Assembly (NCBI GenBank): GCA_025451715.1 | Contig: JANWJY010000018.1 | Span: 1 to 6,253, forward strand | Length of the DNA stretch: 6,253 nucleotides | DNA from: Fimbriimonadaceae bacterium | GTDB lineage: Bacteria > Armatimonadota > Fimbriimonadia > Fimbriimonadales > Fimbriimonadaceae | Direction of reading: 5' to 3' | Shown here: positions 1 to 5,992 of the stretch, one piece after another | Layout: every line of letters begins with the position of its first letter | Position numbering within the stretch: position 1 is the stretch's first letter | Translations under genes and position numbers: made by a program | Notes under the pieces: model-generated | What the model was told of the DNA's origin: nothing | The model's input: the letters and a program-made list of their open reading frames with translations, nothing else | The model's database searches: none

Positions 1-879
1 CGTCTTTCCGTTCCGCTCGACCTCGCCAAGTCGATCCACATTGACTCCGCACGTGGTCGGATCCATGTACCCGCCGGTCGCGCGCTCGTGGTTGCCGATC
101 AGGAGGTTGTCGCCCATATTCGTGCTCACGACGATAGGCGACTCGAACACCAGGAAGTTGCGCACCGCCCAGGGGACCAGTGTGAGAGCGAGCATTGTAT
201 AGGTGGCCCAGAGCGCTTTCGGGAATCTGAATGCGAGCGTCGCTTCACCATCTCGTTTCGCGGCGCACCACAGTACGATCGCGGGCAGGAGAACAGCCTG
301 TGGTCGAACTAGCGTCGCCAGGCCGAACAAGAACCCACCCCAAGTCCACGCGCCCTTCGTGTCCTGGTTTGTCAGCAGTATCCACGCTCCCCATAAGGTG
401 AGCGCGGTGTAGAGAGGCTCGCTCGCGAGGATCCCGCTGTACCCGATCCAGTTGAAATGAAAGCAGAGCAACAGTGACGACACGACGGCGACAGCGTTAG
501 AACGAAACAGGCGGTGAGTCAGACGGAAGGAGAGCGCGATCGAGACCATCACAAGCAGGAGGTTGAGGAGCTTCGCAAACGTGATCGTGGGCTTGATCAC
601 CGAGAAGAACAGTGAAAGGAACGCCGAATAACCGACTGGCCAGTATGCGGTGGGCTCCCCGTTGACCGAGTACCCGTTCCCCGCGGCGATCTCGACGGCG
701 CGCTGGTAGTACCACCAATAGTCGGTCACCGGCATCGTGTTGACGTTGAGCATCCACACGGCTCGAACGATGAACGCGACCACGAGCACCGTCCAGAGCG
801 CCTTGCGCGACCACGGACCGGCTTCGACCTCGGCGCTCGGCCTGGTCGTCACCCTGATCGTCTCGGACTCGGTACCCAC
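1..879 (-). CDS. Membrane glycosyltransferase, GT39/ArnT-like (GT-C fold), C-terminus cut by the window edge
   Basis: The minus strand is open from a GTG at 879 to the window edge (293 codons, no stop reached). An in-frame TGA at 880-882 rules out any earlier start; a GTG at 850-852 is an alternative. No clear Shine-Dalgarno precedes either. The product is a multi-pass membrane protein: a hydrophobic segment at about 27-44, then a loop with TDYWWYYQRA (52-61) and AYWPVGY (78-84), then more hydrophobic stretches at about 86-118, 129-169, 181-206 and 222-240. After LVRP (190-193) comes PWAVRNFLVF (236-245) and a STNMGDNLLIGN block (252-263). Family knowledge: GT-C enzymes of the GT39/PMT type carry an acidic residue in the first periplasmic loop (here probably D53) and transfer sugars from polyprenyl-phosphate donors to lipids, proteins or glycans outside the membrane. 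Donor and acceptor cannot be read from the sequence. The gene is divergent from ubiX. The family call is fairly secure; the exact start is not. Confidence 0.82.
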   Translation of the reverse strand, partial: MGTESETIRVTTRPSAEVEAGPWSRKALWTVLVVAFIVRAVWMLNVNTMPVTDYWWYYQRAVEIAAGNGYSVNGEPTAYWPVGYSAFLSLFFSVIKPTITFAKLLNLLLVMVSIALSFRLTHRLFRSNAVAVVSSLLLCFHFNWIGYSGILASEPLYTALTLWGAWILLTNQDTKGAWTWGGFLFGLATLVRPQAVLLPAIVLWCAAKRDGEATLAFRFPKALWATYTMLALTLVPWAVRNFLVFESPIVVSTNMGDNLLIGNHERATGGYMDPTTCGVNVDRLGEVERNGKT

Positions 880-908
880 TCATAGGAGGGACGCGCGGGG
901 GCATGGCG

Positions 909-914
909 TAGACT
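909..914 (+). promoter_or_regulatory. Candidate -10 element (TAGACT) for ubiX
   Basis: TAGACT lies 11 nt before the ubiX ATG inside the 46-nt divergent gap. It matches the TAnnnT pattern of bacterial -10 elements. No convincing -35 box is found 16-18 nt upstream and no TGn extension is present. It is listed because the same kind of hexamer occurs at nearly the same distance before the next two genes. A start site 6-7 nt downstream would give a leader of only about 4-5 nt. Confidence 0.35.
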
Positions 915-925
915 CTGGCTTAGAG

Positions 926-1531
926 ATGTCGACTGGCAGGCTGGTCGTGGGTGTGACGGGCGCGAGCGGGGCGATCTACGCCCAGCGGTTCCTTCGCCAT
1001 GCTGCAAAGGCGTACGGCGAGGTCCACCTGATCCTGAGTGCGCAAGCTATCGATGTGGCCCTGACCGAGCTTGGAATCGTGATCGATAAGGAGCGTTTTT
1101 CGACTGCAGATTGGTTGGGAGAAGAGTTGAAGAATGTCACACTGTGCGACGAGAAGGACTACTTCACACCGCCCGCCAGCGGCTCGTTCCTAAACGACGG
1201 GATGGTGATCGTGCCGTGCTCGATGGGCACCGCTGGGCGCATCGCGAACGGCGTGAGCGACAACCTCATGACCCGTGCAGCCGACGTCTGTCTAAAAGAG
1301 GGGCGCAAGCTCATTGTCGTTCCGCGCGAGATGCCGATGAACCTAATCATGCTACGCAACCTGACCACGCTCGCAGAAGCCGGCGCAACGGTCATCCCCG
1401 CGTGCCCTGCCTGGTATCACAGGCCGACCACGCTCGAAGAACTCGCCGACTCGGTCGTCGCGCGCATTCTGCAGAACCTCGGCGTCAGGCAAAAGCTGTT
1501 CGGTGAGTGGATGAAGACGGAGAAGGGATAG
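926..1531 (+). CDS. ubiX: Flavin prenyltransferase UbiX
   Basis: This 201-residue protein is the normal length for UbiX, which joins dimethylallyl phosphate to reduced FMN to make prenylated FMN, the cofactor of UbiD-type decarboxylases, in the cytoplasm. The N-terminal flavin-binding motif TGASGA is at 11-16, the PPASGS loop at 82-87 and PCSMGT at 97-102. By recalled alignment to Pseudomonas aeruginosa UbiX, the active-site residues are all present with a constant offset of five: R117 and K124 (TRAADVCLKE), E135 (PREMP), Y164 (WYHRP) and R180 (ARIL). The frame is open upstream to 737, but that stretch runs over the divergent glycosyltransferase. The ATG at 926 puts the glycine-rich motif at the usual distance from the start. 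No clear ribosome site precedes it. No ubiD partner is in the window, so the pathway served (quinone synthesis or another decarboxylation) is unknown. The epimerase-like gene follows after 13 nt. Confidence 0.95.
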   Translation: MSTGRLVVGVTGASGAIYAQRFLRHAAKAYGEVHLILSAQAIDVALTELGIVIDKERFSTADWLGEELKNVTLCDEKDYFTPPASGSFLNDGMVIVPCSMGTAGRIANGVSDNLMTRAADVCLKEGRKLIVVPREMPMNLIMLRNLTTLAEAGATVIPACPAWYHRPTTLEELADSVVARILQNLGVRQKLFGEWMKTEKG

Positions 1532-1534
1532 AAT
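1529..1534 (+). promoter_or_regulatory. Candidate -10 element (TAGAAT) overlapping the ubiX stop codon
   Basis: TAGAAT begins with the TAG stop codon of ubiX and ends 10 nt before the ATG of the next gene. It fits the TAnnnT -10 pattern. No good -35 hexamer is visible and no Shine-Dalgarno lies between it and the ATG. The overlap with a stop codon makes a chance match easier here than at the other two sites. Confidence 0.3.
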
Positions 1535-1544
1535 CAGCCGAGCC

Positions 1545-2468
1545 ATGGATGCCTCAAAGATCGTGATCGCCGGGGGTACGGGCCTGATCGGGGGCCTGCT
1601 GCGCTCACACTTCGAAGACCAAGGTCGCGAGGTTCTCGTGCTGAGCCGGAGCGAGGGGAAGGGGCTCGTGAAGTGGGACGGCAAGACACATGGTTTTTGG
1701 GCGAATTCGCTCGAAGGCGCCGAAGCCGTGATAAACCTTTGCGGCAAGCCGATCGTGAGTAAGTGGACTGACCGGAACAAGAGGGCATACGAAGATTCGC
1801 GAATCGAGCCGAGCGAGGCGATCGGTGAAGCGGTGAGAAAAGCTCAGACCCCGCCGAGACTTTGGATCAACGCCTCTGCCGTAGGGTTCTATGGCGACAC
1901 CGGTACGAGAGAGGTCACCGAGGCGACGCGAGCAGACAGCGGATTCTTGGGCGAGCTGTGCAGCAAGTGGGAGGACGCGTGCCTACGTCATTCCACGCCC
2001 GAGACGCGCAAGGTGTGCCTGCGAATCGGGGTCGTGCTGCACGAAGATTCGGTCTTCGTCAAGGCAACGTCCCTCGTCGCCAAGCTTGGTCTCGCCGCAC
2101 CGTTGGGCAGTGGCAAGCAGTACATCAGTTGGATCCACGCCCAAGACCTGATCAAATTGGTCGAGTGGTGCATGTTCGAGCCCGTGACCGGCCCGATCAA
2201 CGCTTGTGCCCCGCACCCTGTGACAAACGCCGACTTTATGTCCGGACTCAGGCGCCTGTACGGCCGACCTCCGGTGCCGTCCGTTCCCGCACCCCTCGTG
2301 CGGCTCGTCACATCGCTAGTCGGCAAGGAGCCCGAGTTGCTCTTGACTGGTCAACGGGCCATCCCAGAGATCGCCCAGGCGAGAGGTTTCAGGTTCCGCT
2401 TCCCCGAGATCCAAGGGGCTCTCGACGACGTCCTTCACGCCGTTCCGACGGTATGGAAGACGGCTTAG
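1545..2468 (+). CDS. TIGR01777-family SDR epimerase-like protein (YfcH/SDR39U1 type) with C-terminal DUF1731
   Basis: This 307-residue protein has the usual length and layout of the TIGR01777 family (E. coli YfcH, human SDR39U1). The Rossmann nucleotide-binding loop GGTGLIG is at 10-16. Then come INLCGKPI (about 64-71), the family block SAVGFYGD at 111-118 containing the probable SDR tyrosine Y116, and YISWIH followed by QDL in the central region. The tail carries GPINACAPHPVTN and the DUF1731-like end with LLLTGQRAIPE and GFRFRFPE. The family is annotated as NAD(P)-dependent nucleoside-diphosphate-sugar epimerase, but no physiological substrate is firmly established, so I do not assign a reaction. 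It is predicted cytoplasmic, with no signal peptide or membrane segment. The ATG at 1545 is the natural start because the Rossmann strand begins at residue 5. The start has no Shine-Dalgarno. The gene sits 13 nt after ubiX and 36 nt before tig, and nothing in the sequence ties it functionally to either. Confidence 0.92.
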   Translation: MDASKIVIAGGTGLIGGLLRSHFEDQGREVLVLSRSEGKGLVKWDGKTHGFWANSLEGAEAVINLCGKPIVSKWTDRNKRAYEDSRIEPSEAIGEAVRKAQTPPRLWINASAVGFYGDTGTREVTEATRADSGFLGELCSKWEDACLRHSTPETRKVCLRIGVVLHEDSVFVKATSLVAKLGLAAPLGSGKQYISWIHAQDLIKLVEWCMFEPVTGPINACAPHPVTNADFMSGLRRLYGRPPVPSVPAPLVRLVTSLVGKEPELLLTGQRAIPEIAQARGFRFRFPEIQGALDDVLHAVPTVWKTA

Positions 2469-2487
2469 GCCAAGACTGCCTCGGCGG

Positions 2488-2493
2488 TAGAAT
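2488..2493 (+). promoter_or_regulatory. Candidate -10 element (TAGAAT) for tig
   Basis: TAGAAT sits in the 36-nt gap between the epimerase-like gene and tig, 11 nt before the tig ATG. A poor -35 candidate, TTAGGC at 2465-2470, has the ideal 17-nt spacing but matches the consensus only in part. This is the best of the three repeated hexamers because it lies wholly outside coding sequence in GC-rich surroundings. Confidence 0.4.
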
Positions 2494-2500
2494 GAAGGGG
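2494..2500 (+). promoter_or_regulatory. Shine-Dalgarno-like site for tig (GAAGGGG)
   Basis: The purine run GAAGGGG ends 4 nt before the ATG at 2505. It supports that start over the in-frame ATG at 2529, which has only a C-rich stretch before it. It directly abuts the TAGAAT hexamer; if that hexamer is a real -10, most of this run would lie upstream of the transcript start and could serve only longer read-through mRNAs. Confidence 0.45.
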
Positions 2501-2504
2501 TCCG

Positions 2505-3821
2505 ATGAGCTCCCCTACCACCCCCGCAATGCGCGTCGAGCGCGAAGAACTGAACCCCTGCACGATCGTCCTCAAGGTCGCCTGCAGCCCCGAACAGGTT
2601 CAGGCAGGGGTCAAAAAGGCGATCAAGACGCTCTCGAAGCGGTACAAGGTGCCGGGCTTTAGGCCGGGTACAGCGCCGCTGGGAGTGCTCGAGCAGATGC
2701 TCTCGCCCCAGGACATCGATGCGTTCGCCCAAGAGGAGACGATCAACGCAAGCTTCAAGGCCGCGGTGCAACAGGAGAACCTGCAAGTCGTCGACCAGGC
2801 CCAGATTGAAAACGTAGAGTTCGACCGTGCGGGAGAAAGGTGCGAGTACACGGTCAAGGTGCCGCTCGCGCCAAAGGTCGTTCTCGGGCCCTACAAGGGG
2901 CTGAAGTCCGAAACTGTCCGCATCGAGGTGAGCGACGACGAGGTCGGCCGACAGATCGACGAGCTAAGGTCTCGGAGCGGAAAGAAGAAGGCGGTGGACC
3001 GTGGGATCGGTGAAGGCGACAACGCGCTCGTCAACATTAAGGTCGAGGGTGTGGAGGGTGACGGCCGCAACTTCATGGTCGTCGCGGGACAGACGTTCCC
3101 CGATCTAGACGCTGCGCTCATCGGCATGAAGACCGACGACATCAAGTCGGTCGAGCTTGGGTTTCCAGAGGGGTTCGCCGAGGCCGACCTCGCGGGGAGC
3201 AGCCACAAATGTACAGTCACTGTGCGGTCGGTCAGCGCGGTCGAACTGCCAGAGTTAGACGACGACTTTGCAAAGAGCCTGCAACTCGAGAACCTCGACG
3301 AACTTAAGTCGAGGATCAAGGAGAACATCCACTTCGCGAAGTCCAAGCTCGCGCAGGAGATGGTCAACGAGCGGTTGCTCGATGCACTGCTCGCCAACAG
3401 CACCGTCCACGTTGCCGACACCCAGTGGGAGAAGGTCGCCCAGCGCAGGCTGGCCGAGATGCGGGAGGAGCTGCACCAACAGGGCGCGACCCTCGAGGAG
3501 TACGCAAAGCAGAACGGCATGACCGAAGCCGAGCTTATGGAGCGGCAGACGGCCGAGGCGAGGGTCCAGGTCCAGCGGGCGGTTCTGCTCCAAGAGGTCT
3601 TCAACCGGGAGGAAATGAAGATCACCGACAGGGACACGAACGAGCAGTTCCTGAGGATAGCGTATGAGAACCAGGTGCCCGAGGCCGAGCTGAAAAAGTT
3701 CGCCAAGGACTTCGGCCCCCAGATCCGCGATGAGATCGTCTACCGAACCATTTATGCCAAGGTGATGGCAATGCTCAATGAGAGCGCCGATATCACCGAG
3801 CTTGACCCTGCCAAGGCCTAG
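2505..3821 (+). CDS. tig: Trigger factor, ribosome-associated chaperone
   Basis: At 438 residues this is full length for trigger factor, which docks at the ribosomal exit tunnel and shields nascent chains. The N-terminal ribosome-binding domain spans about 9-125, with the signature loop GFRPGTAP at 51-58. The FKBP-like PPIase domain runs from GDNALVNI (171-178) to VELPELDDDF (246-255). The C-terminal helical substrate-binding arms follow, rich in charged helices. Two oddities are visible. The loop reads FRP where E. coli has FRK, with threonine in place of the second lysine. The PPIase domain is short: it lacks the family's usual EFEGG-like segment, and the IPGFE stretch reads FPDLD (198-202), removing the aromatic residue linked to proline isomerase activity in E. 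coli. Chaperone function is expected; isomerase activity is doubtful. ATG 2505 is chosen for its purine-rich upstream site; ATG 2529 would remove eight residues. tig next to clpP-clpX is a common bacterial arrangement. Confidence 0.95.
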   Translation: MSSPTTPAMRVEREELNPCTIVLKVACSPEQVQAGVKKAIKTLSKRYKVPGFRPGTAPLGVLEQMLSPQDIDAFAQEETINASFKAAVQQENLQVVDQAQIENVEFDRAGERCEYTVKVPLAPKVVLGPYKGLKSETVRIEVSDDEVGRQIDELRSRSGKKKAVDRGIGEGDNALVNIKVEGVEGDGRNFMVVAGQTFPDLDAALIGMKTDDIKSVELGFPEGFAEADLAGSSHKCTVTVRSVSAVELPELDDDFAKSLQLENLDELKSRIKENIHFAKSKLAQEMVNERLLDALLANSTVHVADTQWEKVAQRRLAEMREELHQQGATLEEYAKQNGMTEAELMERQTAEARVQVQRAVLLQEVFNREEMKITDRDTNEQFLRIAYENQVPEAELKKFAKDFGPQIRDEIVYRTIYAKVMAMLNESADITELDPAKA

Positions 3822-3910
3822 TCCAGGTTCAAATGGGCTCATTCGACCCTGAGACTCGGGCACTTTGAGGCCAACAATTGGATTACAGCCGCATAGGAAC
3901 CAGCAAGAAT

Positions 3911-4510
3911 ATGAAAGAAACAGGAATGGGTGTCCCGTTCGTCATCGAGCAGACCTCGCGCGGCGAGCGAAGCTACGACATCTGGTCGAGGCTGCTCAAA
4001 GACCGGATCGTGTTCCTCGGTACGGCGATCGACGACTATGTGGCGAACCTGCTGATCGCCCAGCTCCTCTTCCTGGAGAAGGAAGACCCGGACAAGGACA
4101 TCGAGTTCTACATCCACAGCCCAGGCGGGCACGTCAGCGCCGGCCTGGCCGTCTACGACACCATGCAGATGATCAAGCCCGACGTGGCGACCATGTGCGT
4201 GGGGCAGGCCGCCTCGATGGGCGCCGTCCTGCTGGCCGGGGGCAAGAAGGGCAAGCGATACGCCCTCAAGAACAGCCGGGTGATGATCCACCAGGTGAGC
4301 GGCGGAGCCCAAGGGTCAGTGGCGGATATGAAGATCGCCCTGGCTGAGGCTGACCGCTACATGGACACCCTCATGAAAATCCTGGCTGAGGCGTCTGGAA
4401 AGGATGAGGACCAGGTAAGAAAGGACTGCGACCGCGACCACTTTATGTCGGCGGACGAGTCTTTGGCCTACGGTTTGATTGATAAGGTGCTTGAGCCGGG
4501 ATCCCGGTAG
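3911..4510 (+). CDS. clpP: ATP-dependent Clp protease proteolytic subunit ClpP
   Basis: ClpP forms the double-heptamer serine protease barrel that degrades proteins unfolded by ClpX or similar ATPases. From the ATG at 3911 the product is 199 residues, within the family's range. The catalytic triad is intact: S102 in GQAASMGA, H127 in VMIHQ and D176 in DRDHFM. The N-terminal block VPFVIEQTSRGER (8-20) and oxyanion-region SPGG (70-73) are typical; the next residues read HVSAG where SVTAG is commoner. Three in-frame starts exist. TTG 3878 would add 11 residues, ATG 3911 has AGGA 12 nt upstream, and ATG 3926 would place methionine just before the conserved VPFVIEQ block but has no well-spaced ribosome site. 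ATG 3911 is the compromise. The 89 nt after tig contain no clear terminator; a weak TAGGAA at 3894-3899 might be a -10 box. clpX follows by 21 nt, so the two are surely co-transcribed. Confidence 0.96.
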   Translation: MKETGMGVPFVIEQTSRGERSYDIWSRLLKDRIVFLGTAIDDYVANLLIAQLLFLEKEDPDKDIEFYIHSPGGHVSAGLAVYDTMQMIKPDVATMCVGQAASMGAVLLAGGKKGKRYALKNSRVMIHQVSGGAQGSVADMKIALAEADRYMDTLMKILAEASGKDEDQVRKDCDRDHFMSADESLAYGLIDKVLEPGSR

Positions 4511-4517
4511 TTTTCGG

Positions 4518-4523
4518 TAAGGA
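4518..4523 (+). promoter_or_regulatory. Shine-Dalgarno site for clpX (TAAGGA)
   Basis: TAAGGA lies 8 nt before the clpX ATG, within the 21-nt clpP-clpX gap. This is the best-placed ribosome site in the window and fits translation from a shared clpP-clpX message. Confidence 0.7.
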
Positions 4524-4531
4524 CTGGTCAT

Positions 4532-5839
4532 ATGGCGCGATTTGAAGACAACAACCGGTGCTGCCTCTGCGGCAAGCCAAAAGAAGAGGGCAGGAAGATC
4601 ATCGTCGGCCTGCACGGCGCGGTCTGTTCGGACTGCGTGAGCCTATGCAACGACATCCTGCTGACTGGTGGAGACGGGCCATCGCCCGCTCAGCGCCGAG
4701 GCGACCTCGGGCACGACGGCGGCAAAGCCGAGCTTGCTGAATCCAAGCGCAAGGAGATCCCCAAGCCCAAGGACATCGTCGAGTATCTGAGCGGTTACGT
4801 GATCGGACAGGAGCACGCCAAGCGCGCTCTTTCGGTCGCGATCTACAACCACTACAAGAGAATCCACGACCAAGTCAAGGACGACGACGTCGAACTGCAG
4901 AAGAGCAACATCCTGATGGTCGGCCCGACCGGCTCGGGCAAAACGCTTCTTGCACAGACCTTGGCGCGCATGCTCGAGGTCCCGTTCGCGATGACCGACG
5001 CGACCGCCCTCACAGAGGCCGGCTACGTGGGTGAGGACGTCGAGAACATCCTGCTCAAGCTCTACCAAGGCGCAGAGCAGATGGACCCCCGCAACGCCAA
5101 GCAACTTTGCGAGCGAGGCATCATCTACGTCGACGAGATCGACAAGATTGGCCGCAAGACGGACAACCCATCGATCACGCGAGACGTGAGCGGCGAGGGC
5201 GTGCAGCAGGCGCTTCTGAAGATCCTGGAGGGCACGATCGCCAACGTCCCTCCGCAGGGCGGCCGAAAGCACCCGCAGCAGGAGTACATCCAGATCGACA
5301 CCTCGAACATCCTGTTCATCTGCGGCGGGGCCTTCGAGGGGCTGGCCGAGATCATCATGCGGCGCCAGAAAGAGAATGTGCTCGGGTTCCGCTCGGACCC
5401 GCAAAGCAAGGCCGACCGCAAGAAGGACGTCCTGAGGGCAGTGATGCCGGACGACCTGCTCCAGTTCGGGCTCATCCCCGAGTTCATCGGCCGTCTGCCG
5501 GTGATCACATCGCTCGACGAGCTCGACGAGGACACTCTGCTCCGCATTCTTACCGAGCCCCGCAACGCGATCGTCAAGCAGTACCAGAAGTTCTTCGAGC
5601 TTGACGACGTCGAGCTCGAGTTCCACGAGGGCGCGCTTCGCGAGATCGCCAAGGAGGCGATCAAGCGCAAGACTGGCGCCCGCGCCTTGAGGGCGATCAT
5701 CGAGAACATCATGCTCGAAGTCATGTACGAGGTGCCTTCCAGCGTTGACGTCAAGAAGGTCGTGGTGCCGGAGGGCATCCTGACCTCAAAGGCCGAGCCG
5801 ATGCTGCTCACAGCCGAGCAGGTGAAAGAGGCCAGCTAG
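4532..5839 (+). CDS. clpX: ATP-dependent Clp protease ATP-binding subunit ClpX
   Basis: ClpX is a hexameric AAA+ unfoldase that recognises tagged substrates and threads them into ClpP. The 435-residue length is close to the E. coli protein (424). The N-terminal zinc-binding domain has C10-x2-C13 and C32-x2-C35 with 18 residues between the pairs, exactly the family pattern. Then come Walker A GPTGSGKT (131-138), pore-1 loop GYVG (164-167), Walker B IIYVDEID (197-204), the RKH substrate loop (245-247), LGF (284-286) in place of the IGF tripeptide that plugs into ClpP, the PEFIGRLP block with the arginine finger, and sensor-2 GARALR (382-387). All key residues are present, so an active enzyme is expected. 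After LGF the sequence runs FRSDPQSKADRKKD instead of the common FGA-type loop, with no loss of the docking motif. The gene is co-directional with clpP and is followed 40 nt later by a strong terminator. Confidence 0.97.
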   Translation: MARFEDNNRCCLCGKPKEEGRKIIVGLHGAVCSDCVSLCNDILLTGGDGPSPAQRRGDLGHDGGKAELAESKRKEIPKPKDIVEYLSGYVIGQEHAKRALSVAIYNHYKRIHDQVKDDDVELQKSNILMVGPTGSGKTLLAQTLARMLEVPFAMTDATALTEAGYVGEDVENILLKLYQGAEQMDPRNAKQLCERGIIYVDEIDKIGRKTDNPSITRDVSGEGVQQALLKILEGTIANVPPQGGRKHPQQEYIQIDTSNILFICGGAFEGLAEIIMRRQKENVLGFRSDPQSKADRKKDVLRAVMPDDLLQFGLIPEFIGRLPVITSLDELDEDTLLRILTEPRNAIVKQYQKFFELDDVELEFHEGALREIAKEAIKRKTGARALRAIIENIMLEVMYEVPSSVDVKKVVVPEGILTSKAEPMLLTAEQVKEAS

Positions 5840-5879
5840 CTTACGGGCCAGCAAAAAGGCTACCGGGATTTAGGCCAGA

Positions 5880-5919
5880 ACCGCCCGCACCCTGTCAATG
5901 GTGCGGGCGGTCTTCGTTT
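5880..5919 (+). terminator. Rho-independent terminator after clpX
   Basis: The arm CCGCCCGCACC (5881-5891) pairs perfectly with GGTGCGGGCGG (5900-5910), extended by an A-T pair (5880/5911). The result is a 12-bp GC-rich stem with an 8-nt loop. A T-rich tail, TCTTCGTTT, follows. It lies 40 nt after the clpX stop and should end the clpP-clpX transcript before the next gene. Confidence 0.88.
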
Positions 5920-5945
5920 GCCGTTGGTGAATAAGCACCGTAGGT

Positions 5946-5961
5946 CGGGCTTGGGAGCCCG
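5946..5961. other. Small 6-bp hairpin between clpX and the last gene
   Basis: CGGGCT (5946-5951) pairs with AGCCCG (5956-5961) around a TGGG loop. It is followed by CTCCTAATTT, which is too poor in T to be a convincing terminator. It could be a back-up terminator or an element in the leader of the downstream gene; function unknown. Confidence 0.35.
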
Positions 5962-5992
5962 CTCCTAATTTGAACAGGCTGGTTTTGCGGTT

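Noticed and set aside
497..904. Minus-strand frame starting near 904 at the left end
   Set aside because: It overlaps the glycosyltransferase in a shifted frame, has an Arg/Asp/Gly-rich composition and lacks the hydrophobic segments seen in the real frame.
737..925. N-terminal extension of ubiX by 63 codons
   Set aside because: The frame is open, but the extension overlaps the divergent glycosyltransferase and would push the TGASGA motif far from the N-terminus, unlike UbiX proteins.
2891..3706. Antisense open frame (271 codons) opposite tig
   Set aside because: It is serine-rich with no domain signature, and arises from the mirror of Asp/Glu/Lys-rich codons in trigger factor.
3822..3910. 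Possible tRNA-like or terminator sequence between tig and clpP (GGTTCAAAT near 3827, CCCTGAGACTCGGG near 3847)
   Set aside because: GGTTCAAAT resembles a T-loop, but no acceptor stem, anticodon arm or CCA context is present. The CCC...GGG pairing is too short and has no T-tract.
4643..5626. Long antisense open frame (327 codons) opposite clpX
   Set aside because: The product is a low-complexity L/V/D/R-rich sequence with no recognisable motif, as expected from the complementary strand of a GC-rich, highly biased gene. clpX is unmistakable on the other strand.
5830..5879. GGCCAGC/GGCCAGA short repeats around the clpX stop
   Set aside because: They are seven-base matches in GC-rich sequence, unevenly spaced and partly in coding sequence; chance is sufficient.
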